Assembly: GCA_018435125.1 (NCBI GenBank)
Contig: JAHDNZ010000075.1
Coordinates: forward strand, 1 to 52,077
Length of the DNA: 52,077 nucleotides
From: Bacillota bacterium
GTDB lineage: Bacteria > Bacillota > DTU065
Direction: 5' to 3'
Shown in pieces: positions 7,716-16,442 of the stretch. How positions within the stretch are numbered: the stretch's first letter is position 1; every line of letters starts with the position of its first letter. The notes beneath the pieces were generated by a model. The model did not search any database. It was not told the DNA's origin and worked only from the letters and a program-made list of their open reading frames with translations. Made by a program: the position numbers and the translations under genes.

Positions 7716-9605
7716 TTATTTTAAGCTTTGCCAGTAACTAGTTAAACCATCTGCAATCCCTACGGCTACTAGGTACTGATATTGATCGCTACTAAATTTA
7801 GTTTCTTCTAAAGTGTTGGTAATAAAACCTGCCTCAACCAAAATGGCACGCTTGATGTTATTTAATAAAACCCAGTAATTGCCTTCTTTTACTGATCTAT
7901 CTTGAGCTTTAGTGGTTTCAAGGAGCTTTTTATGAACAGCTTCCGCCACTTTATATGCTTCATGGTTAAAAGGCCCATAAAAGGTTTCAATACCACTAGC
8001 TAGTAAATTCGTACTGCCGTTAAGATGAATACTTATAAATAAATCGGCTCCACTTGAAGTAGCAACACTTACTCTATCAGCAAGCGAAACATAGAGATCG
8101 GACTTTCGGGTTAAAAGTACCTGGTAGCCTAAATCCTTTAGTAGCCCGCAAAGCTTCTTTGCAATATTTAAGGTCAGATCTTTTTCTTTTAAAATCTTTC
8201 CCAAAGCTCCGGGATCGTGTCCTCCATGACCGGGATCTATAACAATCAGTTTTTCCCTTAAGTCTTTTTTTATAAGCTGGATCTGGTAGGTTGAAGCGTC
8301 TTGTCTAATGATAGCATAACCTCTATAATCTCCTAAGGCTAATTTAAGCCTAGCTGTATCTTTTTGCACCCTAAGAAGAGAAGCTGCTTTTAATTCAGTG
8401 GTTTTTTTTATATCTCTAATTAAATTATTCGCTTCTATCTCGGTAAAATCAATATTTAGAGTGTCCTCACCTTTACTAATCTTAAGTAAGGCATCCCCCT
8501 CGATGACAAGTTCGACAACCGTACCCAATTCGTTAGCAAAGGATTTAAGCGAAACTAATTGAGCTAGAGGGTTAGTGCTAATTTTTTTTGCCAACACTCT
8601 CGCTAAAGCCGGTTTTAACTGCAATAAACAAATGACACTATCGCCCTTTTCATAAAACTCAAAGTACTCTACGGCTACATCATCGATGGTTTTTTTCTGC
8701 TTTGGTCCCATGAGCTTAACCCCTTGAAACACTCTTATCAGTTGCGATTTAGCATTGATATATTCTTTGTATTCCGGTAGACCTGTTTTTGATATAGGTA
8801 AAATAAGAGGCAAACCACCGCTATTATGATATTCAAAACTCTCTACCGCATACATAAACTCAATTTTTAACCTGTTCTCTTCCTCGGTGCAATTTAATTC
8901 TAGGCCTTCTTTTACCTGGAAATAAAAGGTAACTGTATCTTTGCTTAACTGCTCAACTCTTACCGCATATAGTAAGGGATGCTCAATCAACATCCAAGGC
9001 AGAGGTTTAGTAAGCGAAGTCTCTTTTAAATCCAACTTCCATTTCCCCGGCTCGGTTTTTTCAAGCGTATATTTTATGGGTCCTTGACAGTCAATACTAA
9101 GAATTGCCTTATTACCTTCTTCACAGAAATCGACGCTCAAAACCTCTGGCTTTTCTTGTAGGGTGTTAAAAGATAGCCGACGCTCTTTGCTGTCCCATTT
9201 TACAGCGATAGTAAGTATATCGGTTAAAGCCTCCAAGGGAAGATAAAATTCGCCATCAAAAGCTTTAGGTGGCTTAGATAACTTTTTTATGGTTCCCTTT
9301 ACCTCTAGGCTGTTTAAAGAAAAAACATATTCTTGCTCTTGGTAGTTTAGGTAAACTTGATTGGCACTTAATTTTACCTCGGCAAAGGTATCCAAAGCTT
9401 TTGCCGGAATATAGATAATACCTTTTTCTATTCGGGGACCAAGGGAAATATCAAGAGGCTTGTCCTGCCAATAAAGGCTTATACCTGAGCTAAATATGGG
9501 TTGTGTTAAAAAGAGCACTAAAAAGACTATCGCCATTCCCATCTGGCTCCCCCCCTTTGCTAAGTTTTTCCATTTAATTTTAACTAACCTGACACCCTTT
9601 AGCAA
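7716..9605 (-). CDS. Exported N-acetylmuramoyl-L-alanine amidase with AMIN-like domains
   Basis: Cell-wall hydrolase of 629 residues. N-terminal basic region and hydrophobic helix (about 22-36), then a copper-amine-oxidase-N-like beta domain (about 40-140), two AMIN-like beta regions (about 150-255 and 345-445), and a C-terminal Amidase_3 catalytic domain (about 450-629). The zinc and catalytic residues are all visible: DPGHGG, LKEKDL, SIHLNG and LVEAGFITN. The start is uncertain. The frame begins with a TTG at 9605 without a good ribosome site; the ATG at 9542 has GGGGGAG but would leave a signal peptide lacking positive charge. AMIN domains usually target amidases to septal wall, often in diderm bacteria. 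Confidence 0.88.
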   Translation of the reverse strand: MLKGVRLVKIKWKNLAKGGSQMGMAIVFLVLFLTQPIFSSGISLYWQDKPLDISLGPRIEKGIIYIPAKALDTFAEVKLSANQVYLNYQEQEYVFSLNSLEVKGTIKKLSKPPKAFDGEFYLPLEALTDILTIAVKWDSKERRLSFNTLQEKPEVLSVDFCEEGNKAILSIDCQGPIKYTLEKTEPGKWKLDLKETSLTKPLPWMLIEHPLLYAVRVEQLSKDTVTFYFQVKEGLELNCTEEENRLKIEFMYAVESFEYHNSGGLPLILPISKTGLPEYKEYINAKSQLIRVFQGVKLMGPKQKKTIDDVAVEYFEFYEKGDSVICLLQLKPALARVLAKKISTNPLAQLVSLKSFANELGTVVELVIEGDALLKISKGEDTLNIDFTEIEANNLIRDIKKTTELKAASLLRVQKDTARLKLALGDYRGYAIIRQDASTYQIQLIKKDLREKLIVIDPGHGGHDPGALGKILKEKDLTLNIAKKLCGLLKDLGYQVLLTRKSDLYVSLADRVSVATSSGADLFISIHLNGSTNLLASGIETFYGPFNHEAYKVAEAVHKKLLETTKAQDRSVKEGNYWVLLNNIKRAILVEAGFITNTLEETKFSSDQYQYLVAVGIADGLTSYWQSLK

Positions 9606-9620
9606 ATTTATTTCTCAAAG

Positions 9621-9636
9621 AGGAGGAAAGATGTAA
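9621..9636 (+). promoter_or_regulatory. Ribosome site followed by an ATG-TAA start-stop
   Basis: AGGAGG (9621-9626), 4 nt, then ATG (9631-9633) followed directly by TAA (9634-9636). It lies 45 nt upstream of the DUF4434 start, which has its own AGGAGG. Such start-stop elements can hold ribosomes on leaders, but chance is possible. Confidence 0.3.
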
Positions 9637-9680
9637 AAAAACGAACTGTGGTAGAAAGAGCGTTATTAGGAGGGTAAAGT

Positions 9681-10955
9681 ATGTCCATCTTAAGTAAAGA
9701 TAAAGTTAAACCTTATTGGTATACACGCTATCCATATCCTACCGTAGATGGTTCTTTTATTCAAAACTGGCTGGTTAATGGCTGGAGCTTTAATAGATGG
9801 CTTAGAGAACTGGAAATCCTTAAAGAAGCCGGCCAAAACTATTTAATCCTGGCACCTACTGTAAGTAGTAACTTTGGTAAAAACTCTAGGTCTATTTATC
9901 CTTCACAAATTTCCGGTATCACACTTACTCCCGGACACGAAATGACCTTGGAAAATTGCCTTAAAGCCTGTCAAAAGCTAGATATGAAACTTTTTTTAGG
10001 ACTTAATGACGATAGTCATTGGTGGGAAATGTCAGAAGCAGATGCTCCCTGGTTTGTCGGAGAGATGGAAAAAGGCAATGCTATCGCCAAAGAGCTCTAT
10101 GTAAATTATAAAACACGTTATCCGGAAACTTTTTATGGCTGGTATTGGGTCTTTGAGATCTCTAGTATGCATCTTGCCAAACCTCTCTACCAGGAATATT
10201 TAGCCAAAGCCATCAATATTCAACTGGATTTTCTCACTAATCTTGATAGCTCCATGCCCCTTATGCTTTGTCCCTATATGGTAGAAAATGTCAGCTCACC
10301 GGAAGAGACTTATCTGGCCTGGAGCAATTTCTTAAAACAAGCCCATTTTAGAAGCGGTGATATTCTCTGCCCCCAAGATGCGGTTGGTGCCGGTTGGCTG
10401 AGACTGGAAAATTTTACCCACTGGTTTTTGGCTCTGAAAAAAGCCTGTAAGGAAGTGTTAGGGCTTAAATTCTGGTCTGATGCCGAAACTTTCAGACAGG
10501 AAGATTGGACTAGTACCACTCTAGATAGGTTTATCGAGCAGTTAGAATTAGCTTCTGATGTTGTGGATAATTTTATCTCCTTTGCTTATTGTCACTATTT
10601 CAGCCCTCAAATCGTTCCCAGGGGCTATCATCAAACTTATTTAGACTACTTAAAGACAGGTAAGCTAAAGAAAAAACCTGTTCTGCCTCCGACAAATGCT
10701 AAAGGTTGTTATAAAAACGATGAGATTGTCCTGTCTTGGGATAAGCAAAGCCTCGATGAGATCTGTGGCTATTTGATTTATGCCCACAATCATTTACAAG
10801 CAAGGTTGCAACCCAAACCAGACCCAGCCTTAAGGTTTGAACTGCCTTCAAGTTATGTGTTAAAAAAAGATCTTAGCAACAGCAAAAACTACACCCTTAT
10901 CGCTTATGATTATGCCGGTAACCAAGCAGAACCTGTCTGTGTTACCATAGAATAA
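9681..10955 (+). CDS. DUF4434-type glycosidase-like protein with Fn3-like C-terminus
   Basis: Protein of 424 residues. The first ~310 residues resemble DUF4434, a TIM-barrel family related to glycoside hydrolases, rich in Trp and Tyr and with acidic residues suited to a sugar site (for example GWYWVFEIS and LKFWSDAETF). The last ~85 residues (from PPTNAKGCY) look like a fibronectin-III or similar beta-sandwich. No signal peptide is visible, unlike most neighbours with sugar-active folds, so it may act in the cytoplasm or leave by another route. AGGAGG lies 7 nt before the ATG. Monocistronic, ended by a bidirectional terminator. Activity is not established. Confidence 0.75.
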   Translation: MSILSKDKVKPYWYTRYPYPTVDGSFIQNWLVNGWSFNRWLRELEILKEAGQNYLILAPTVSSNFGKNSRSIYPSQISGITLTPGHEMTLENCLKACQKLDMKLFLGLNDDSHWWEMSEADAPWFVGEMEKGNAIAKELYVNYKTRYPETFYGWYWVFEISSMHLAKPLYQEYLAKAINIQLDFLTNLDSSMPLMLCPYMVENVSSPEETYLAWSNFLKQAHFRSGDILCPQDAVGAGWLRLENFTHWFLALKKACKEVLGLKFWSDAETFRQEDWTSTTLDRFIEQLELASDVVDNFISFAYCHYFSPQIVPRGYHQTYLDYLKTGKLKKKPVLPPTNAKGCYKNDEIVLSWDKQSLDEICGYLIYAHNHLQARLQPKPDPALRFELPSSYVLKKDLSNSKNYTLIAYDYAGNQAEPVCVTIE

Positions 10956-10981
10956 AAAGCCAGGGCTATGCCCGGCTTTTT
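10954..10981. terminator. Bidirectional terminator between convergent genes
   Basis: AAAAAGCC/GGCTTTTT outer arms with an inner GGGC-TAT-GCCC stem and one bulged A. It overlaps the stop codon of the DUF4434 gene on one side and of the DUF6391 gene on the other, with T-runs in both directions. Confidence 0.85.
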
Positions 10982-11592
10982 CATTCTACCAAAAACTCGG
11001 TCTCTCTTTGTTTAGTATAGATCTTTACCTGACCTAAACTGGGTAGATAACCCATAATCTCTACGGAGTTAAGATCAGTGGCTGTGGTAATATATCTTTG
11101 AGTTAATGGTCCAAGCAAAGAACCAACAAAGCTGCCTCCAAACAAAGCCAGCAATACCGTCCAGATAGATGCCCTATGCGTAGAAAAAAGCAGAATGATA
11201 AATATAAGTGAAGTTACAAGATTACTTGCAGCCAGACTAGTACCGCATCTTTTGTGCAGTGCCAGTTCTTTTTCGCCATTTTGAATGCGTTCTAGACCTA
11301 CCAGTGCAGCTTGGTAAATTAAGGTGGAATCAAAAAAGCCTTTAATTATAAAGCCATCTTCGACAGCATAACCTGCTAAGTGCGTTTGGCCGTAAGTCTC
11401 TTCCAATACATTTACGGTCGCATGCTCTAAGGCATGGTTTCTACGTTGCTGTCTGTTAACTGCGATCCGAAAAAACTGTCCCGGTGCTGTTAACAAGGTA
11501 AAAAAAGACTTAACTGTATATCCTAAGGGTATTAGCCACATTAAAAGCAAAGCATAAAAAATCAGGGGTATAAGGAAAATATATAACAACAT
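10981..11592 (-). CDS. DUF6391-family membrane protein
   Basis: Protein of 203 residues with an N-terminal membrane helix (about 1-25), a conserved RRNHALEHATVNVLEE motif (about residues 50-65) characteristic of DUF6391, and two further hydrophobic segments (about 125-160). The two His and the Glu in HALEHAT resemble a metal site, but no activity is known. AGGGAGG precedes the ATG. It follows the CarboxypepD_reg-like gene by 19 bp, so the two are likely co-transcribed. Confidence 0.8.
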   Translation of the reverse strand: MLLYIFLIPLIFYALLLMWLIPLGYTVKSFFTLLTAPGQFFRIAVNRQQRRNHALEHATVNVLEETYGQTHLAGYAVEDGFIIKGFFDSTLIYQAALVGLERIQNGEKELALHKRCGTSLAASNLVTSLIFIILLFSTHRASIWTVLLALFGGSFVGSLLGPLTQRYITTATDLNSVEIMGYLPSLGQVKIYTKQRETEFLVE

Positions 11593-11611
11593 AAAAACAA
11601 CCTCCCTTTAA

Positions 11612-12289
11612 CTATCTATGGGGATCCCAGTCAGCGTCATATTGGGCTGTGTCATAAAACTCCCCAAAAAGCTTTTCTCCTTTTATTTGATAGTCTACCT
11701 GGAGCAGATAAACTCCTTGGGTTATGGGACTTGCAATTCCACTTAGTTCGAGTTTTTTTAGAGAGGCTGGCTCTAAAATAATGGCTTCAGTAATTAAAGC
11801 GATCTTCTCTCCCTCAAAGGCCCCCGGTTCAACCAAATTTAGGCTTTCTATCACCACTTTGCTTTTAGTCCCGTTAAAAAGCCCTACAAGCACAAATAAT
11901 TCTTCTTTCTTAACATAAGTGGGGGCATAGAAAACATGGAAATCCACGGCAAAATTAGTAGGTTTTAGCCCGTTTTCTTCTCTAATCTCAATATGATTCC
12001 TGCCTATTTCAGCTAAAAATTCATAATCATATTCAAGATAACCCTTGGCTTTTACCATAAGCTTATAAAGGCCGGGCTTAAGATCTTCAAAACTAAAATT
12101 TCCCATTTCATCGGTTGTTGTCGTATGCTTGCCCAGAGTTACTTCAGCCATCGGTAAAGGGTCTCCAAAAACATCCTTGACACGCCCCTCAACTATGCTG
12201 GTAAGAGGTATAGAACGTGCCAGTGTGATTAAGATAAAGGTTAGAATTAAAATAAGTGCCAAAACTTTTATTCTCAGCTTTCTTTTCAC
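11612..12289 (-). CDS. Membrane-anchored protein with a CarboxypepD_reg-like beta domain
   Basis: Starts at a GTG (12287-12289) 6 nt after GAGGTG, giving MKRKLRIKVLALILILTF, a membrane anchor or signal peptide. Residues about 30-100 form a carboxypeptidase regulatory-like beta-sandwich (EGRVKDVFGDPLPMAEVTL, TDEMGNFSFEDLKPGLYKL). The rest (about 110-225) is beta-rich and unrecognised. Probably acts outside the membrane as an adhesion or scaffold module. Upstream partner of the DUF6391 gene. Confidence 0.7.
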   Translation of the reverse strand: MKRKLRIKVLALILILTFILITLARSIPLTSIVEGRVKDVFGDPLPMAEVTLGKHTTTTDEMGNFSFEDLKPGLYKLMVKAKGYLEYDYEFLAEIGRNHIEIREENGLKPTNFAVDFHVFYAPTYVKKEELFVLVGLFNGTKSKVVIESLNLVEPGAFEGEKIALITEAIILEPASLKKLELSGIASPITQGVYLLQVDYQIKGEKLFGEFYDTAQYDADWDPHR

Positions 12290-12325
12290 AGTATACACCT
12301 CAGTTAATACTATGCCAAGAAAAGC

Positions 12326-12365
12326 AAAAAGGGCTTTTTTCTTTAAGTCAAAAAGCCCTTTTTTT
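12326..12365. terminator. Bidirectional terminator
   Basis: AAAAAGGGCTTTTT (from 12326) pairs with AAAAAGCCCTTTTT (to 12365) around a ~10-nt loop. The run of T on both sides fits termination of the minus-strand ABC operon arriving from the right. Confidence 0.85.
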
Positions 12366-12367
12366 AA

Positions 12368-13687
12368 TCATACCATGCTTGGTGCTGAAGTCTTATCGGT
12401 GCCTTTTTCGCTAGCTGATAAACTCGAGCGCCAGATCCAGACTAAAGTTCCAACCAGTATAGGAATTAAAGGTAGTAATAAGGCAAAGAAGCGACTTCGA
12501 GGACCAATATTTCTAATTAAACGTTCACTGCCTTTAATAACTTCACCATTTTCGTCCACTAGTCTGAAGGAATATCTACCAGAATCATCTAGTTCTACCT
12601 TAAAGCCTTCAAAACTAGGTGGTCTTTCACCTTGTACCTTGGGGTCAAACTCAATAATGTTATAGCCCAAAGCTGCATCTGCAGTCTGTTCTACATACCA
12701 CATCTTTTGATCTATTGTGTCTATAAGTTTCCCGTCTTTAAATACTTCCAGCTTGATATCTTGCATATAATCAAGCTGCATCCAAAAATATCTCAGTTCG
12801 CCACCTCGTCCACTTAACTCGGTAGGCAATTTCTTTAATTTAGCATATTTATACTGGTTTACTTCCAGTCCATTATAGGGTGTTATATAAAGAGTCTGCT
12901 TGCCAGAGATATAGATAGCTTCTTTTATCTCATTGCTATTTTGAGGCACTGTCCATTGTTGAGATGGACGTACATCATACCCTGGTCCTTCTCTTCTGGG
13001 ACTAAAGACAACCACGGTCCTTTTAGTTTCTGGCTCATCTGCAATTTGCAGTGTATAAGTGCCAGGTTCGAGATTTAGAATATATCCTTTCTGGACTTCG
13101 GTAGCATAAAAAACAGGGAAATCGGGTTGAGAAGGTTCGTGAGGGATCTCCTCTTCACGACCTTTATAAGCTTCGGGATTTTCCCAAAAAACATCTAGCT
13201 GTGCCCTGTAGTCATCCATTGCTACCTGATACTCTAACACTCGCTGGTAATAAGCTTCAACTTCAAGTTGGTATTTTTGTGCTGCCTCTTGAGCACTTTC
13301 ACCGGATACAAGCTCTGGGCGTCCACCGTAGTAACCTTTGGGATAGGCAAAACTATAATCTTGCTTTTCCAGCTCAGCAAGGAGTTTATTGCCCTTGTAA
13401 ACCTCTAAAGTCCCCTCGAGTTCCTCGTTGAGGTCATAGTAGTCGGCCATATACTCCTTGGTTATTGGCCAATAGTAAACCTTAGTTTTAGTTGGATTAA
13501 TAATATTATCAGAACCTGCAAGCATGTAAAATGTGGTGTATTCTTGGGGCGAGAAAGTTTCCTGCCATTGCGAACCATCAAAAAGCAATAATTTGTTAAC
13601 AATCTGCTCTTTCTTTTCAGGTGCATCGGCCAAAACCGCCGTAGCTAATAAAAAAACCATCATTAGCAGGTACCATGTTCTCTTCAT
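12368..13687 (-). CDS. Exported, C-terminally anchored protein coupled to an ABC exporter
   Basis: Protein of 439 residues with a cleavable-looking signal (MKRTWYLLMMVFLLATAVLADA), a long extracytoplasmic region, and a C-terminal membrane helix (about 407-424: FFALLLPLIPILVGTLVWIW) followed by a short charged tail. The exposed part contains a Pro/Glu-rich and Tyr-rich middle (about 130-200) and several short beta segments (LEPGTYTLQIADE, SGRYSFRLVDENG) like repeated sandwich strands. Its start overlaps the permease stop as ATGA, so it is translationally coupled and probably a functional partner of the transporter. I do not recognise the family. Confidence 0.75.
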   Translation of the reverse strand: MKRTWYLLMMVFLLATAVLADAPEKKEQIVNKLLLFDGSQWQETFSPQEYTTFYMLAGSDNIINPTKTKVYYWPITKEYMADYYDLNEELEGTLEVYKGNKLLAELEKQDYSFAYPKGYYGGRPELVSGESAQEAAQKYQLEVEAYYQRVLEYQVAMDDYRAQLDVFWENPEAYKGREEEIPHEPSQPDFPVFYATEVQKGYILNLEPGTYTLQIADEPETKRTVVVFSPRREGPGYDVRPSQQWTVPQNSNEIKEAIYISGKQTLYITPYNGLEVNQYKYAKLKKLPTELSGRGGELRYFWMQLDYMQDIKLEVFKDGKLIDTIDQKMWYVEQTADAALGYNIIEFDPKVQGERPPSFEGFKVELDDSGRYSFRLVDENGEVIKGSERLIRNIGPRSRFFALLLPLIPILVGTLVWIWRSSLSASEKGTDKTSAPSMV

Positions 13688-14559
13688 CTCCGCACCCCTT
13701 TCCGCTTAAAGATACTTATGCTGCCAAAAAGTAAGGCAACTGTATAAAGCAGTGAGAAGAATAGCGATTTAATAAATTCAGAGGTACTATTAAGAACAAT
13801 GGCTGTAGAGCCTCTTTCCAGATAAGCAAAAGGAGAAACCCAGTTAATAATACTATTTAAATATGAAGTGGTCTTTCTGGCAACAGACCAAGCTCCTTTA
13901 ACCTCATCATCGGAAAGATTCATTAATAAACCATGTATCAAAGGTACAGATAAAAAAACTATCGTCAAAACCAAAAAGAGAATTACCGAAGTTTTTACCC
14001 TTTTGCTTAGGCTAGAGATAAACATTCCGAAGGCTGCCATACAGCCTGCCAGAAACAGCGACAAAAGCAGCATACGCACAAAACCTGAGCTGAGTGCGAA
14101 ATTAGATATCTGAGACATGGTTAAAAAGTAAGCGGTATAGAAAAGCAAAATAACCGCAAAAGCCAGAATCTGTTCGACAAATTTGGCTAAGATAAAAGAA
14201 ACACTATCTACCGGTCCATAAAAAAGTACTTCTAGGGTGCCTTGATCTTTTTCACGCGAAATAGCCATGGAAGCTGAAAGTGTGATATAGATAGCTCCGA
14301 TATAAACTGCCCACTTTAGAGGAACCTGCATCGGTTCTACTGCTGGTAGATTGCTGCCATAATAACGGGTCTGGGTGACACTTGAGGGCATAATCATCAT
14401 ACCGTTTTCTTGAATACCACCCACGTAGTTATAAAGCAGGAAAGAAGCTAGAAAAAGTCCAATAGCTATGGCTATATAAATACCAAAACCAAAGAGGGTT
14501 GAATGCAATTCACGTCTGGCCATGGCACTTACAGCCACTGCCCGATAATTTTTTTTCAT
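13684..14559 (-). CDS. ABC-2 type transporter permease
   Basis: Integral membrane protein of 291 residues with about six hydrophobic segments: one near 23-43, then after an exposed stretch (about 45-80) one near 83-100, and four or five from about 125 to 285. The segment SREKDQGTLEVLFYGPV just after the second helix is typical of ABC-2 permeases. It overlaps the upstream ATPase by ATGA and the downstream exported protein likewise, forming a three-gene coupled unit. Probably an exporter; the substrate is unknown. Confidence 0.88.
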   Translation of the reverse strand: MKKNYRAVAVSAMARRELHSTLFGFGIYIAIAIGLFLASFLLYNYVGGIQENGMMIMPSSVTQTRYYGSNLPAVEPMQVPLKWAVYIGAIYITLSASMAISREKDQGTLEVLFYGPVDSVSFILAKFVEQILAFAVILLFYTAYFLTMSQISNFALSSGFVRMLLLSLFLAGCMAAFGMFISSLSKRVKTSVILFLVLTIVFLSVPLIHGLLMNLSDDEVKGAWSVARKTTSYLNSIINWVSPFAYLERGSTAIVLNSTSEFIKSLFFSLLYTVALLFGSISIFKRKGVRR

Positions 14560-15500
14560 GCTGTACCCTCCTTAATCAGTTGTTGCAGATTGCTTTCGGT
14601 AATCTTCATAAATGCCTCTTCGAGACTGACAGCTTTTGTTTGCATACCTACTAGTAAACCACCTTGTTCGGAAACTAAACGAGCGATTTTGGCGCGGTAG
14701 TCTTCTTTGCGATCTACCGTAATAATCAATTTATCTCCTTCACAAATACAGTCTTTCACATAGGGCTCTAATGCTATGGATTGTTTGAGTTTGTCAGTCA
14801 GGTTTTCTAGTTCGAGAATTAAAGTAGCATTTTCTTGTGCTTTCATTTTTACTATATCCATTGGACCTTCGGCAACGAGTCTGCCTTTATTGAGGATTGC
14901 GACTCGATTACAGGTGTTTTCAATCTCGGATAAAATATGCGAGGAGATTAGAATAGTCTTTCCCTTGAGATTTTCTTCTTTAATAATATCGCGAACTTCT
15001 CTAATACCATAGGGATCAAGTCCATTTTGTGGCTCATCGAGAATAATGAGCTCTGGGTCATGCAAAAGTGCTCTGGCAATAGAGATCTTTTGCCTCATCC
15101 CATGAGAATAACCTGCTAACCTTTCATTACGTCTGTGGTATAACTTCACTCTTTCCAAGAAGGCCTTCACTTTTTTCTCTCTGTCTTCCACCTCATAGAG
15201 CCTACCAAAAAAGTTTAGATACTCCCAGGCAGTCACATCTTCATACAGATATTGGTTTTCTGAAACTACGCCAATCTTTCTTTTAATGGGAAAGTAATCT
15301 TTCTCCAGCGTACGTCCAAAAACTTCTATGGTTCCCGAAGAAGGTTTTTCAAGACCTAAGATCATCATGATTGTCGTAGTCTTGCCCGCTCCATTAGGGC
15401 CTAAAAAACCATAGATCTGTCCTTTTTCGACCGTAAGGTCGAGATCTTTAACTGCCACTGTTGTTGTAAATTCTTTAGTTAGATTCCAGGTTTTTATCAC
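14556..15500 (-). CDS. ABC transporter ATP-binding protein
   Basis: ATPase partner of the following permease. Walker A GPNGAGKTT, a Q-loop region VVSENQYLYED, a signature variant AGYSHGMRQK (His in place of the second signature position), Walker B LIILDEPQNGLDP and H-loop ISSHILSE. A ~90-residue C-terminal extension follows, as in NatA/CcmA-like exporters. The open frame begins at a TTG (15524), but the GTG at 15500, 7 nt after GGAGG, gives the standard start MIKTWNLTKEF. First gene of a three-gene operon. Confidence 0.93.
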   Translation of the reverse strand: MIKTWNLTKEFTTTVAVKDLDLTVEKGQIYGFLGPNGAGKTTTIMMILGLEKPSSGTIEVFGRTLEKDYFPIKRKIGVVSENQYLYEDVTAWEYLNFFGRLYEVEDREKKVKAFLERVKLYHRRNERLAGYSHGMRQKISIARALLHDPELIILDEPQNGLDPYGIREVRDIIKEENLKGKTILISSHILSEIENTCNRVAILNKGRLVAEGPMDIVKMKAQENATLILELENLTDKLKQSIALEPYVKDCICEGDKLIITVDRKEDYRAKIARLVSEQGGLLVGMQTKAVSLEEAFMKITESNLQQLIKEGTA

Positions 15501-15610
15501 AACCGTCCCTCCAATCACTGTCAACTTGGAGCAATATCTTAACTACCCTCAAAGATTCAACAGTAATATCTAAACTTCCTCTTTTAGTCTTTAAGAAGGG
15601 TTAACATAAA

Positions 15611-15655
15611 TTGGAAAAAAAATGAAAGGCCAGCTCAAATGAGCTAACCTTTCAT
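15611..15655 (-). terminator. Terminator overlapping the end of the lytic transglycosylase gene
   Basis: ATGAAAGG (15622-15629) pairs with 15648-15655 and inner AGCTC with GAGCT. On the minus strand eight T follow directly. The last codons and the TAG stop of the transglycosylase form the 5' arm. Confidence 0.8.
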
Positions 15656-16258
15656 GGCCAGTACCTCTATTTTGTTGTACTCGCCATACCTTTGCAAAAC
15701 TCTTTTAACATAGTTTTGCGTTTCCTTGAAGGGAGGTACCCCTCCATAGCGATCGACTATTCCCATGCCAGCATTGTACGCAGCTAAAGCTAGATTTATC
15801 TTGCCATACTTTTTTACAAGTTTGGCCAGATATTTAACACCGCCTTCAATATTTTCTTCCAAGATATAGGGATTGATTCCTAGTTCTTCTGCTGTTGAAG
15901 GCATCAGCTGCATTAGCCCTATCGCACCCTTGCCGGATACTGCATCAGCCTTGAAATTCGATTCCGTAGCTGCTACAGCCAGTACCAATGCCGGTTCAAC
16001 TCCGTGTTTTTTGGCGGAGTCTACCAGCAAATTATAAGGGTGCGGTAGTTCGATTAGCGGTTCTTCGGGCTCTTCCTCATTTTGCTCTAAACCAGTTGGA
16101 GCTTCTTGCTCAGCCGAAATTGCAGATATTTGTTCTGGTTCAAGAGCCGAAATATTTGACGAATCCGTTAAAGACACAATTCCAAAGCTTAAAACAACTA
16201 GAGGAATAAGCACCTTGGCACCTGCCACACGAACGCGGCATGTATTGTTTGCTGCCAA
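15644..16258 (-). CDS. Membrane-anchored or secreted lytic transglycosylase (SLT domain)
   Basis: Peptidoglycan lytic transglycosylase of 204 residues: N-terminal hydrophobic segment (about 13-33), acidic linker (about 40-70), then a single SLT domain. Catalytic Glu lies in VAATESNFKADAVS, followed by GAIGLMQLMPSTAEELG and LAAYNAGMGIVDRYGGVP, all diagnostic of the Slt70/MltE-like fold. Start is a TTG (16256-16258) 8 nt after GAGGAGG. It has its own promoter and a terminator at its stop, so it is monocistronic. Confidence 0.92.
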   Translation of the reverse strand: MAANNTCRVRVAGAKVLIPLVVLSFGIVSLTDSSNISALEPEQISAISAEQEAPTGLEQNEEEPEEPLIELPHPYNLLVDSAKKHGVEPALVLAVAATESNFKADAVSGKGAIGLMQLMPSTAEELGINPYILEENIEGGVKYLAKLVKKYGKINLALAAYNAGMGIVDRYGGVPPFKETQNYVKRVLQRYGEYNKIEVLAMKG

Positions 16259-16345
16259 GATTATGACCTCCTCAATGGGTAGAAATATGACCCATCTATG
16301 TCAATAAATATATGGAGTTGTCAATTATTAAGACTTACTTGTTCG

Positions 16346-16375
16346 ATTGTACGCAAGAACTACCCTATTTGTCAA
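16346..16375 (-). promoter_or_regulatory. Promoter of the lytic transglycosylase gene
   Basis: Minus strand TTGACA (16370-16375), 18-nt spacer, TACAAT (16346-16351). The leader of about 80 nt ends with a 6-bp hairpin (16275-16280/16290-16295) just before the ribosome site. Confidence 0.7.
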
Positions 16376-16394
16376 GTCTTTCCTTTTTTGTTAA

Positions 16395-16423
16395 TTGACT
16401 CTACTCTACTAGACTACTAGACT
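16395..16423 (+). promoter_or_regulatory. Possible promoter of the lipase gene
   Basis: TTGACT (16395-16400), 17-nt spacer, TAGACT (16418-16423). It would start transcription about at the AAGAGGTG ribosome site, giving a very short leader. The spacer and -10 consist of short CTACT/AGACT repeats, which may be coincidental. Confidence 0.4.
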
Positions 16424-16442
16424 GGTGTTAAGAGGTGATAAC

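Noticed and set aside
12129-12665. 178-codon plus-strand open frame across two minus genes and a terminator
   Set aside because: Spans the bidirectional terminator and two coding regions on the other strand; Ser/Lys-rich translation typical of a reverse shadow.
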